Positions 1 through 8,613 of a DNA stretch of 60,583 bases are shown in pieces. The notes under the pieces are model-generated. The model had not been told where the DNA came from. It worked only from the letters and a program-made list of their open reading frames with translations, and made no database searches. The translations under genes were made by a program, and so were the position numbers. Origin of the DNA: Coriobacteriaceae bacterium. Lineage in GTDB: Bacteria; Actinomycetota; Coriobacteriia; Coriobacteriales; Coriobacteriaceae. The first letter of the stretch is position 1; each line of letters begins with the position of its first letter. The stretch spans positions 1-60,583 of the forward strand of contig CABJEP010000007.1 in assembly GCA_902364645.1 (NCBI GenBank), read 5' to 3'.

Positions 1-593
<593 letters not shown>

Positions 594-602
594 TCAACAA
601 AA

Positions 603-1577
603 CTATCGGACATTTCGGCATGCGATAAGAGCCATGACCTTCGCAGAATTACTTCCCCTACAAAACGCCTCCGGAATGCAGTCTTTGTCGTACCGGAAGA
701 CCGAATTCCCAGTTTTATCGCGTAAGTACTTATAGAAGAAATCCTCCCAGCTTTTAAACTTCTCACTGTTTACAAAGGCTTCTGGGGTTTCCAAAACCGT
801 CTTAACATCTAGCTCTGAAATTACGCCGGAGCTCAGCAGAAGCCACTCGAATGATTCGGGAAGACAAACCGTAACAGTATCGCGGTGAATGTCTTGCAGC
901 TTAAGGACGCGGTCCGCATAGCACCCAAATGCCGCCCCGTCCGCGACAACAAACACGCGATCGTCGAGATGCTGATCCAACCAGCCCAAAATCGCGCTGT
1001 TCGTCATGGCCGAAGTACAGGTAAGCTCACTGTCAGCGAAATGCCGTTCAAAGAACTGGAAACCAGACTTACTGTCCTCGCATAGAAGGATAGAAAAGTC
1101 CTGTTTTGGCGCCGACCGGGAAATAGCATAACGATGATTCCCGCGATCTTGATAAACAGGGACGAAAGAATGGTATTTTCCGCTCGTCTTAATCTTGTAA
1201 ATCTCATCCACGCTATACGGAAGATTGGGGAAATCAGCCCTTGAGATCAGCACGAAATAATTCGAGGAATACAGCACATGATGGGCAAACTCATCAGAAT
1301 GGATCTCTTTTAAGCCCTCATCGACAAATACAATCGAGTCATGAACGGACGAAAGCTGGTTTCGCCAATCATAATCGGTCAGGGCGACACAGGGACAATC
1401 GCATTGCAAGGAAACGCCCGACTGCTCGCCCGTTCGCATGTAGTCTGCGACCATGTCAAACAGTGTCGTCTTACCCGTGCCACTATCGCCACGCACAATA
1501 GTGATGTTCCGCTTGATGGTAAATGTGTACTTAGTTCCCCTGCGGCGGGAAATCTTAACGAGATGCGAACCGTTCAT
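603..1577 (-). CDS. P-loop ATPase of unknown function, partner of DUF4869 protein
   Basis: I do not recognise this 324-residue protein as a named family. It has a clear Walker A motif (RGDSGTGKTTL, about residues 29-39) straight after a strand containing NITIV, and a Walker B-like strand (DSIVFVDEG, about residue 81). This suggests a small AAA/ABC-like NTPase with a long unassigned C-terminal half (residues ~130-324). It starts 9 bases after the DUF4869 gene at 1587-2024, so the two are almost certainly co-transcribed. The pair lies between rfbA and rfbB on the same strand, and its lower GC than both rfb genes suggests insertion as a cassette. A nucleotide-driven role together with the DUF4869 partner is inference only. 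Confidence 0.7.
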   Translation of the reverse strand: MNGSHLVKISRRRGTKYTFTIKRNITIVRGDSGTGKTTLFDMVADYMRTGEQSGVSLQCDCPCVALTDYDWRNQLSSVHDSIVFVDEGLKEIHSDEFAHHVLYSSNYFVLISRADFPNLPYSVDEIYKIKTSGKYHSFVPVYQDRGNHRYAISRSAPKQDFSILLCEDSKSGFQFFERHFADSELTCTSAMTNSAILGWLDQHLDDRVFVVADGAAFGCYADRVLKLQDIHRDTVTVCLPESFEWLLLSSGVISELDVKTVLETPEAFVNSEKFKSWEDFFYKYLRDKTGNSVFRYDKDCIPEAFCRGSNSAKVMALIACRNVR

Positions 1578-1586
1578 AAGCAGTAC

Positions 1587-2024
1587 CTACAGATACGGAA
1601 TCGACTCGTGAATCAATTCGGCCATGTTGTGAACGATTCGGCCGCTATTCACGACTTTAATTTTAAAATCCTCGCGACCAAAGTCCATCACATGATAGAG
1701 ATTCACAACAAGCTTGCGGTCTTTCGCCATGTCGAGAATCCACTTGGCACAGTTGTCACCACAGGTAGAAGCGTTAAAAATTTGCTTACGATCAAATCTC
1801 ATAAGCAGCAGCGTTTTCACGCCACCAGAAAGCTGGAGTGGGGAGATGAATCCAAGCACAGGGCTTTCGATGACGTTTTCGGAGACAACATCCGATCGAT
1901 CAACATCTTTAATTATCGAGACTGCATAGGGATCCGTAATCCAAGAAGACCGGTAAGAGTTTTTGAAATATGTCGCTGTGTTGTAAATCGCTTCTGGCAT
2001 ATCGCCAAAGTAGACGCTTAACAC
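1587..2024 (-). CDS. DUF4869 family protein
   Basis: Small cytoplasmic protein of about 145 residues that matches my memory of the DUF4869 family: N-terminal VYFGDMPEAIYN, a central SPVLGFISPLQLSGGVKTL stretch, and FNASTCGDNCAKWIL with two conserved cysteines. No function is established for the family to my knowledge. I place the start at a GTG (MLSVYFGDM) because GGGAG sits 5 bases upstream; a TTG four codons earlier is possible. It is the first gene of a two-gene unit with the P-loop ATPase at 603-1577. A terminator-like hairpin at 2073-2100 separates it from rfbA, so it probably has its own promoter, though I see no convincing one. Confidence 0.75.
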   Translation of the reverse strand: MLSVYFGDMPEAIYNTATYFKNSYRSSWITDPYAVSIIKDVDRSDVVSENVIESPVLGFISPLQLSGGVKTLLLMRFDRKQIFNASTCGDNCAKWILDMAKDRKLVVNLYHVMDFGREDFKIKVVNSGRIVHNMAELIHESIPYL

Positions 2025-2072
2025 ATCCACTCCCAATCATATTGTCTTTATGGTCAACGTAATCATAACGAA

Positions 2073-2100
2073 AGGGGCCACCAGATAAACGGTGACCCCT
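2073..2100 (-). terminator. Hairpin downstream of rfbA
   Basis: Ten-base arms (2073-2082 and 2091-2100) pair with one G-U, around an 8-base loop. It lies about 20 bases after the rfbA stop. Reading leftward, the stem is followed by TTTCG, a weak T run. It probably ends rfbA transcription before the DUF4869 cassette. Confidence 0.55.
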
Positions 2101-2119
2101 AAAAGAAAACAAGCTTGCG

Positions 2120-3019
2120 CTAGTACTCGCGCGGGCTGTTGACGATCTCGCCGGCGGCGACCTTCTTCAGGTGCCGCCCGTAGACCGACTTGCCGTAGGC
2201 CTTGGCGGCCTCCTCAAGCTCGGCGGTGGAGATCCAGCCGTTCTCCCAGGCGATCTCCTCGGGGACGGACACGGGCAGGTCCTGGGAGTGCTCCACGGCG
2301 CGGACGAACTCCGCGGCCTCGTGCAGGCTCTCCATGGTGCCGGTGTCCAGCCACGCGTAGCCGCGGCCGAGGGTCACCACGGACAGCGTCCCCTCCTCCA
2401 GGTACATCTGGTTGAGCGTGGTGATCTCCAGCTCGCCGCGCGCGGACGGCTCCACCCTATGTGCCTTGGCGGCGACATCGCCCGGGTAGAAGTACAGGCC
2501 GGTAACGGCGTAGGAGCTCTTGGGCTGGGCGGGCTTCTCCTCGATGGAGACGGCCCTCCCCTCGCCGTCGAACTCCACGACGCCGAAGCGCTCGGGGTCG
2601 TCCACGTGGTAGCCGAAGACCGTGGCCCTGCCCGACTCGGCGTTCTGGACGGCGCGCGTCAGGTGGCGCGACAGGCCGTTGCCGTAGAAGATGTTGTCGC
2701 CGAGCACCAGTGCGCACGGCTCGCCGGCGATGAAGTCCTCGCCGATCGTGAAGGCCTGGGCCAGGCCGTCCGGCGAGGGCTGCTCGGCGTAGGAAAGGTT
2801 CACGCCGTAGCGTGAGCCGTCCCCGAGCAGGCGCTCGAAGTTGGGCAGGTCGGTCGGCGTGGAGATGACCAGGATGTCGCGGATGCCCGCCAGCATGAGG
2901 GTGGACAGCGGGTAGTAGATCATGGGCTTGTCGTAGACCGGCAGCAGCTGCTTGGAGGTCACGAGCGTGAGCGGGTACAGGCGGGTGCCGGACCCGCCGG
3001 CGAGGATGATGCCTTTCAT
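2120..3019 (-). CDS. rfbA: Glucose-1-phosphate thymidylyltransferase
   Basis: First enzyme of dTDP-rhamnose synthesis: it joins dTTP and glucose-1-phosphate to give dTDP-glucose. About 299 residues, the normal family length. Seen: the nucleotide-binding signature [16 protein letters not shown] at the N terminus, [16 protein letters not shown] near residue 40, LGDNIFYG near residue 108 and the EEKP motif near residue 160. The start is set at MKGIILAGG because AGAGGA lies 7 bases upstream; an in-frame ATG seven codons earlier lacks such a site. GC content is far higher than in the neighbouring GT2 gene on the right. With rfbB it implies that the polysaccharide made here contains rhamnose or a related deoxysugar. 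Confidence 0.95.
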   Translation of the reverse strand: MKGIILAGGSGTRLYPLTLVTSKQLLPVYDKPMIYYPLSTLMLAGIRDILVISTPTDLPNFERLLGDGSRYGVNLSYAEQPSPDGLAQAFTIGEDFIAGEPCALVLGDNIFYGNGLSRHLTRAVQNAESGRATVFGYHVDDPERFGVVEFDGEGRAVSIEEKPAQPKSSYAVTGLYFYPGDVAAKAHRVEPSARGELEITTLNQMYLEEGTLSVVTLGRGYAWLDTGTMESLHEAAEFVRAVEHSQDLPVSVPEEIAWENGWISTAELEEAAKAYGKSVYGRHLKKVAAGEIVNSPREY

Positions 3020-3175
3020 AAAAATCCTCTCGATTGACAATCGTTGAGCAAAAGCCGCTGATTACAGATGCATAGTTAATTAAATTATACGCACCGGCAG
3101 CAACCTCCCCGTCTTCTTATTTAATTCGGACAGCAGAAACACGCAACTCTTTCTGCATTTCTAGCGAGGCAACAA

Positions 3176-5647
3176 ATGAAAAAGTACAATGGGCAGTGTC
3201 CAACAAACGAAAGGCAGACAATGCGAGTCGAAACAACCGGAGTATGCAGAGGAAACTGGAAAATCTACCAGCAGCTTAAGATTGAAGGCATCCATAAAGG
3301 CTCCAGCGTAACAGCCCAAGCGGCTACAAACGACAACCGCTGCTTACCTTTATCCCTCCTAAAATTCCGGGACAATGGTTGTGACTCGAACTCATACGTC
3401 CTTGTACTCCCCGATCCCGATGCCCGCACCATCAAAATTGAGTTTTGCGAAATCGGCCAAGACGGTCGTACCCTGAGCAGCGACTCCCTTTCACTCAATT
3501 GCAAGAACATCAAATGGGAGTCTCGCCTTAACTACAAAATTAAACCTGACATGTGCAGTAAACTCCGAAACTATGATGACGTTTCAGAGTTTGACATGGC
3601 AACGATTGATTTCTGGCAGTGCATCGAAGATTCAAGCGACTACATCCTTAGGTGCACGGTGAGAACGCCGTATCGTAGCGACTCCCAAATCAAACTTCGC
3701 TGCCTCGACCGGTTCCTCAATGAGGTTGGGCTGAGCATAGTCAATTTCGGTTCAAATGTAACGAGCGTTGGATTTACATCCGAGAAAAAGCAACTTGAAA
3801 CGCAGCTCTCGATCCGCATGCCAAAGGCGTTTGATCGTTACTATTTTATTATTGACGATCAAAATCACCCATCATTCAGTGCATTTGACTGCTTAACGCC
3901 TGATAAATTAGGCTTGCTTCTTGAGGAGACCAACTTCCTCTTTACCCATGCGCAGTTTGACCCTGAATACCCCGAATGGTTTACAGAGCATAAGGCAACC
4001 ATTGGTGCACTGGAGAAGCAGAGAAAAATCGTCTTCAATAGCGCTCCGAAATTCAGCATCATTGTCCCTCTTTACAACACGCCCATTTCGTTTTTTAACG
4101 ATATGGTCGAATCCGTAAAAAACCAGTCTTATGCAAACTGGGAGCTCCTCCTAGTTAATGCAAGCCCTGACAATCAGGAACTAAAGGCTCGCGTTGAGCA
4201 GGAGACAGCCCGCGACAACAGAATTAAGTCAATTATTCTTACCGAAAATAAGGGTATTTCCGAAAATACAAACGCAGGCGTTGCCGTAGCTTCGGGCGAT
4301 TTCGTTAGCTTCTTTGACCATGACGACATCCTTGAACCGGATTTGTTGTTCTCGTATGCCGAGGCAATTGAAAACAATGATAACGTTGATCTTCTTTATT
4401 GCGATGAAGACAAACTCATGCCCGATGGAAAGCTGGCACAGCCGTTCTTTAAACCGGATTTCAATATCGATTTACTCAGAAATAATAACTATATATGCCA
4501 CATGCTTACCATCCGTAAGTCCCTTCTTGACACGCTGCAACCGAATACGAAAGAGTTCGATGGGGCCCAGGATCACAATTTGACTCTCCGGGCCGTGGAA
4601 AAGGCTAGGAACGTCCACCATGTTGCAAAAGTTCTATATCACTGGCGCCTAAGCGAAACGTCAACCGCGGCAAATGCCGACAGCAAACCTTATGCCACCA
4701 TTGCGGGTATTAAGGCGGTTCAGAATCACCTCGACAGACTTGGGCTCAATGCAAAAGTTGAACAAGCGCGTCGTCCCTTTACATATAAAGTAACCTACGC
4801 CGTACCAGATTCCCATCCGCTCGTTTCGATCATCATTCCGACCAAAGATCACGCTAATATCCTCGATAACTGCATTACGTCAATTATCGAGAAATCCACA
4901 TACGACAATTACGAGCTTGTGATAATCGAAAATAACAGCACGGAAAATGCGACGTTCGAGTATTACGATAAGTTACAAGCCAAATACCCTGATATCGTTC
5001 GCCTTGTTACCTGGGAGCACGAATTTAACTTTTCCAAGCTCATGAACTTTGGAGTGGCCCGCGCCAAGGGAAATTATCTCTTGCTGCTGAATAACGACAC
5101 CGAAGTGATTACGCCCAATTGGATTGAAACTATGCTTGGCATCTGCGCACGCGAGGATGTTGGCGCAGTTGGTGCAAAACTCTACTATCCCGACAACACC
5201 ATTCAACACGCTGGCCTATGCGTCACGGGCGGCGTGGCAGGACATCTCTGCCAAAGCATGCCAAAAGACAACTGGGGCTATTTTGCACTCAACGATGCGC
5301 AGCAAGATTTCAGCGCCGTCACGGCGGCTTGCATCATGACCAAACGAAGCGAATACGAAAAAGTCGGAGGTTTCACCGAAGAGCTTCAAGTCGCATTTAA
5401 TGATGTTGACTTTTGCCTAAAGCTTCGCGAGATTAACGATCTGATTGTATACACGCCCGAAGTCGAGCTGTATCATTACGAGTCAATTTCTAGAGGCGTT
5501 GAAAACAACACAAACAAGCAGATTCGCTTCCACAAAGAGGTTGCGTACATGAATTATCGCTGGGCAAACTACTATGTCGAAGGCGATCCATATATAAACC
5601 CGAATTTCACCGTGGGAGAACCTGGAAATCGCTATTACCACTTGTGA
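3176..5647 (+). CDS. Two-domain family 2 glycosyltransferase
   Basis: Large (823 residues) cytoplasmic or membrane-associated glycosyltransferase of polysaccharide assembly. An N-terminal region of ~290 residues without a clear family is followed by two GT-A domains. The first starts near residue 294 (FSIIVPLYN) with FFDHDDILEPD as its metal-binding site; the second starts near residue 548 (VSIIIPTKDH) with LLLNNDTEVI. The layout matches rhamnosyltransferases of rhamnan-type polymers, and the protein is a paralogue of the one at 35772-38258. The start is uncertain: GAGG precedes the first ATG by 6 bases, and AAAGG precedes a second ATG 15 codons later. Its GC content is lower than the rfb genes, suggesting acquisition. 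Specific donor and acceptor cannot be read from sequence. Confidence 0.85.
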   Translation: MKKYNGQCPTNERQTMRVETTGVCRGNWKIYQQLKIEGIHKGSSVTAQAATNDNRCLPLSLLKFRDNGCDSNSYVLVLPDPDARTIKIEFCEIGQDGRTLSSDSLSLNCKNIKWESRLNYKIKPDMCSKLRNYDDVSEFDMATIDFWQCIEDSSDYILRCTVRTPYRSDSQIKLRCLDRFLNEVGLSIVNFGSNVTSVGFTSEKKQLETQLSIRMPKAFDRYYFIIDDQNHPSFSAFDCLTPDKLGLLLEETNFLFTHAQFDPEYPEWFTEHKATIGALEKQRKIVFNSAPKFSIIVPLYNTPISFFNDMVESVKNQSYANWELLLVNASPDNQELKARVEQETARDNRIKSIILTENKGISENTNAGVAVASGDFVSFFDHDDILEPDLLFSYAEAIENNDNVDLLYCDEDKLMPDGKLAQPFFKPDFNIDLLRNNNYICHMLTIRKSLLDTLQPNTKEFDGAQDHNLTLRAVEKARNVHHVAKVLYHWRLSETSTAANADSKPYATIAGIKAVQNHLDRLGLNAKVEQARRPFTYKVTYAVPDSHPLVSIIIPTKDHANILDNCITSIIEKSTYDNYELVIIENNSTENATFEYYDKLQAKYPDIVRLVTWEHEFNFSKLMNFGVARAKGNYLLLLNNDTEVITPNWIETMLGICAREDVGAVGAKLYYPDNTIQHAGLCVTGGVAGHLCQSMPKDNWGYFALNDAQQDFSAVTAACIMTKRSEYEKVGGFTEELQVAFNDVDFCLKLREINDLIVYTPEVELYHYESISRGVENNTNKQIRFHKEVAYMNYRWANYYVEGDPYINPNFTVGEPGNRYYHL

Positions 5648-5696
5648 GATCTAAATGCAGCCTCACAATAGGTGCAAGCAATATCATTGCATATAG

Positions 5697-5737
5697 ATAA
5701 GGGGGACGGGGCCTCCATTCCCCCGCCCCCCCCTTAT
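5697..5737 (+). terminator. GC-rich hairpin after the GT2 gene
   Basis: ATAAGGGGG at 5697-5705 pairs exactly with CCCCCTTAT at 5729-5737, and CGGGG (5707-5711) pairs with CCCCG (5721-5725) inside it. It lies 50 bases after the stop at 5647. No T run follows, so a factor-independent terminator is plausible but not certain. Confidence 0.45.
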
Positions 5738-5762
5738 TGCGGCGACATAATTGTGAGTTACT

Positions 5763-5794
5763 GATTCCTTTTTCTGTATTTAGAGAAAGGAATC
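5763..5794. repeat. 13-bp inverted repeat
   Basis: Arms 5763-5775 and 5782-5794 are complementary except for one G-U, with a 6-base loop. It lies between the GT2 terminator hairpin and the IS-end remnant, and could belong to either. No function assigned. Confidence 0.5.
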
Positions 5795-5807
5795 TCATTG
5801 ACTGAGT

Positions 5808-5984
5808 AATCGTCTTTCTCCGTACCACTTATAACGCGCTTCAGTACCGCCATTCAAAAACGTGAAAATTGCCCTTCAGTACCGCCAGCGGCGCGCTTGA
5901 GTACCGCGCCCCAGCGGTCCGCCGCCTATACACTCGAAACGCCATACCATTAGTCGAGAGAAAGGAACAGATTATGGCAAGAAG
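5808..5984 (+). mobile_element. Left-end remnant of an IS21-type element
   Basis: This stretch matches two other places in the window. Its first ~110 bases (GAGTAAT, TTTCTCCGT, AACGCGCTTC, AGTACCGCC repeats) match 7568-7685. Its last part (GGTCCGCCGCCTATAC, GTCGAGAGAAAGGAA, ATGGCAAGAAG) matches the sequence leading into istA at 8614. The repeated CGCGCTT(C/G)AGTACCGC units look like the multiple terminal repeats of IS21-family elements. Only the first four istA codons remain before the sequence switches to an unrelated reading frame. Confidence 0.6.
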
Positions 5985-6152
5985 GTGATTTCCGACGTTG
6001 ATGACCTGCAAGCTTTCTCTGGAAAAGTTGCCCCTCTATACGATATGCTTCTCTCAAACAGAAAAGAAATTGTCGCTCTCATCGAGCTTCGTGACACTCT
6101 GCTGTCTAAACTTATGTCAGGTGAATTCGATGTCTCTAGTGTTGAGCTTTAA
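5982..6152 (+). pseudogene. hsdS: C-terminal remnant of a type I restriction specificity subunit
   Basis: The frame from 5982 reads 56 residues ending in ELRDTLLSKLMSGEFDVSSV, the typical C terminus of HsdS subunits that give type I restriction-modification enzymes their DNA specificity. The rest of the gene is missing: the upstream junction is the start of an IS21-type transposase, so an insertion followed by deletion removed it. No hsdM or hsdR remains in the window. A lone HsdS tail cannot function. Confidence 0.7.
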
Positions 6153-6239
6153 GGATAATTTCAGGCGGTGCCGATGTACTCAGTAAATGGTGTCGACTTG
6201 CAGAGCAGTGAGCTTGAGGGGTTGAATCTGCTAGTTGCG

Positions 6240-6595
6240 GCTGAGGGGGAAGTGAGGGTAGCGGTTTTGTTGCCGAGAATCACCTTCATCTCACGGGCGA
6301 GAAGTACTGTTTCATCGAAAAGTATATTGAGCTCTACAACGGCCTACACGAAGCGGGCTTGATAAAAGGCCATGGTAGCGATGGTGGATTCCTCTTTGGG
6401 GGAGTCACTCAAAGAGGATTTGATTTCGTAGATGATTACGCCACCGTTGTTGCCCTGAACAAAGAGGAGAAAAGGTAGCAGAAGCTTCATGATTACAAAA
6501 TTGCTGCATTCGGAATTATCGGAGGCTTATTGAGTGGTGCGCTCGAAAGCTGGATGGTTGAGGCACTCAAAAACATCCTTGCTCCATGCAGCTAA
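6240..6595 (+). pseudogene. Remnant of a small DUF2513/YjcQ-like protein with a membrane tail
   Basis: One frame gives GSGFVAENHLHLTG, LYNGLHEAGLIKG and GGVTQRGFDFVDDY, resembling the C-terminal part of small YjcQ/DUF2513-like proteins often found in phage and mobile regions (family memory, moderate). A TAG at 6476-6478 ends it. The same frame then continues for 38 codons with a hydrophobic stretch (IAAFGIIGGLLSGALES) to TAA at 6593-6595. No proper start or ribosome site is visible in the correct frame, so I call it a broken gene. The window 6153-6240 holds nothing else I recognise. Confidence 0.4.
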
Positions 6596-6624
6596 ATGCC
6601 TAGTTTCTTATGTTGGAGGATGTA

Positions 6625-7392
6625 ATGGATGACGAATTATTCGTAAGGACTATGATTGAGGTCTTGAAATTCGATAAAAAGTATTCAGGGAAAAAAGACG
6701 ACTTATTGCCCATACTCAGAAGAGTCACGCTGAATAGAAAACCCCAATGGGGGTTTGTGCGGCATGGGCGCCCTAATCAGCGATACGAAGATATTGAGCT
6801 GCGCATACCCGTACCCCTTCTGAATGAAGCCAATAATCAATATGACGATTTGTACGACATAATCAATTACGTGTACGAAGAAAGCGATGAGTATGCTTTA
6901 GGAGAATTGACCCTTCGCCCAAAGATTATTCAATCCGAAGATGTTGAATACACGGAACATGATGTCGTGTTTACCAATATTCAAGAAGAAATTATCCAAG
7001 GTATCCGGGATGCGCGGTATTCCATCTGGGCTGCAGTGGCATGGCTGACCAATCGGGCCTTTATAAATGAGCTCAGAGCAAAAAGGCAGCAAGGCGTTTC
7101 CGTGAGATTGATTGTCTCAGACGAGGATGCCAATCGTCCTTACTATGGCCAGCTTAGTGGTTTTGATACCGTTCTCATCTCGCGTTCTGGTTGGCGTGAA
7201 TGGAACCGTATGCACGATAAGTTTTGTATCATTGATTTTGAGTACGTAATGCATGGCTCATACAACTGGACAAAGACAGCAGAACATAATGATGAAACGC
7301 TAGCGACCGCCATCGATAGAGATTACGTAAAGAAATTCTCTGATGAATTTGTTCACCTTTACCGTAAAGGGAGAAAGTTGGATATGGCCTAA
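6625..7392 (+). CDS. Phospholipase D-like (HKD) domain protein, probable nuclease
   Basis: 255 residues. The C-terminal half is a PLD-like domain: VVFTNIQEEIIQGIRDARYS, then WAAVAWLTN, and the catalytic HKD-type motif HDKFCIIDFEYVMHGSYNWT near residue 210. A single HKD motif with the SYNWT ending is typical of the bacterial nuclease-type (Nuc/BfiI-like) branch, which acts as a dimer on DNA. The N-terminal ~110 residues are unassigned and may bind DNA or a regulator. The ATG at 6625 is chosen because GGAGG lies 5 bases upstream; an ATG five codons earlier has no site. It stands alone between restriction-system and IS remnants, so a defence or repair role is likely, but that is inference. Confidence 0.75.
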   Translation: MDDELFVRTMIEVLKFDKKYSGKKDDLLPILRRVTLNRKPQWGFVRHGRPNQRYEDIELRIPVPLLNEANNQYDDLYDIINYVYEESDEYALGELTLRPKIIQSEDVEYTEHDVVFTNIQEEIIQGIRDARYSIWAAVAWLTNRAFINELRAKRQQGVSVRLIVSDEDANRPYYGQLSGFDTVLISRSGWREWNRMHDKFCIIDFEYVMHGSYNWTKTAEHNDETLATAIDRDYVKKFSDEFVHLYRKGRKLDMA

Positions 7393-7567
7393 CCGTTACT
7401 TGATAATGCAAAGGTAAATAATCATTTGTTGCTCATGGCAATAGAGATGCCGGATCTGAGCGCCTTGTCGAGTTTTGAGATTTCTGCTGTTCTCTATGGA
7501 AATGTTGAGACGTAACGAGAGGTGTGCAATATCTCGATTCATCCGATCGGTTGCGCGTCGTTTATTC

Positions 7568-7698
7568 TTGAGTAATAGACTTTCTCCGTTCCACCTGCAA
7601 CGCGCTTCGGTAGTATCATCCAAAAATGTGAATATTGCCCTTCGGTACCGCCCGCGGCACGCTTGAGTACCGCTCGCATCCGCGCACGCGTGTTTGTG
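7568..7698. mobile_element. IS21-type end remnant plus a short IS3-like end
   Basis: 7568-7685 repeats the arrangement seen at 5808-5920 (GAGTAAT, TTTCTCCGTTCCAC, CGCGCTTCGGTA, GGTACCGCC, CGCTTGAGTACCGC). Directly after it, from 7698, comes TGTCAACGGTCAACTGAACA, closely similar to the end of the IS3-type element at 26846-26868. Two different elements therefore met here. Between the PLD gene stop (7392) and 7568 I see no gene. Confidence 0.5.
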
Positions 7699-8340
7699 TC
7701 AACGGTCAACTGAACACTGTGGCACGCCGCCCCAGAACTCGTACATGTGCACGTGGCAGCGCAGCCAGGTGCGCTCCCTCATGTCCAGCGTCGGCTCGAA
7801 GTAGGCCTTCTGGCTGAACGGGAGCACGCCGACGAACAGGTAGATCTTCGAAACCTCCCCGGTGACCGGGTTCACCAGCCCCCTGCCGACCGTCGGGCCG
7901 GACCAGTCGACCTCGCAGGACACGCCGGCCTTGTGCTCGATGCGCTTGGTCAGGTTGTTCGCCACGGTGTAGTCCCCGTAGCGCTCGCAGAACCTGGTGT
8001 AGCCCATGGCGACCATGTGCTCGCGCGAGCACTTCGACTTGTACTCGTCGTGCAGCAGGCGCAGGTTGACGCCGACCTTCGCCATCTCGGCGTGCACGTA
8101 GGACCAGTCGGGCTCCTCGAAGACGCTCTCGCGCGCGTTGCGGTCGGGGTAGAACAGCTCGTAGACCCGCTCGTCCCCCATACCCTTCACCTGGTCCCAG
8201 GTGATGCCGCGATCGTCCGCAATGTCGAACACCTCGCAGACGCTGCCCATGGACATGTGCCTGGTCTTGGCGATCGACCTCCTCGACATGCCCTGGTCGC
8301 GGAGCTCCATTATGAGCTTCGCCCTTATCTTCCTTGCCAT
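7699..8340 (-). pseudogene. istA: IS21-family transposase IstA, N-terminal part only
   Basis: IstA is the DDE transposase of IS21-type elements and works with the ATPase IstB. Here about 207 residues remain: an N-terminal helix-turn-helix (LRDQGMSRRSIAKTR), then CEVDWSGPTV, which carries the first catalytic Asp, and WLRCHVHMYEFWGGVPQ. Homology stops at 7720, where an IS3-like end interrupts it; the frame runs on for four unrelated codons. The start is MARKIRAK, with AAGGAG 8 bases upstream. No istB is present, so the element is dead. It is divergent from the copy at 8614-9420 and only about half identical to it, so they come from two related elements. Confidence 0.85.
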
Positions 8341-8399
8341 GTGGTTTCTCCTTCCGTGGATCGGTTGCATGGCAAGCCGATTCTACGGGCGGAGGAGGG

Positions 8400-8467
8400 G
8401 CGATACGGAAATGGCGGAACGGGCGATACGGAAGGAGCGAAACGTCTGGATGGGAAGCGATACGGAA
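8400..8467. repeat. Three direct GCGATACGGAA repeats (IS21-type end)
   Basis: GCGATACGGAA occurs exactly at 8400-8410, 8423-8433 and 8457-8467, just upstream of the leftward istA start. Short spaced direct repeats at the element ends are the transposase binding sites in IS21-family elements; that role here is inferred. Confidence 0.6.
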
Positions 8468-8613
8468 AGCGCGAAACAGGTGCTACTCAGAGCGAGCAAT
8501 ACTCACCGCCCGCGGCGCGCTTCAGTACCGCTCGCATACGCGCCCGCGCCCCACCGGTCCGCCGCCTATACGATCGAGACGCCATACCGGTAGTCGAGAG
8601 AAAGGAATGGATC

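Noticed and set aside
2171..2815. Long open frame on the + strand opposite rfbA
   Set aside because: A shadow of the GC-rich rfbA codons; Val/Gly/Leu-rich without any motif and without a ribosome site.
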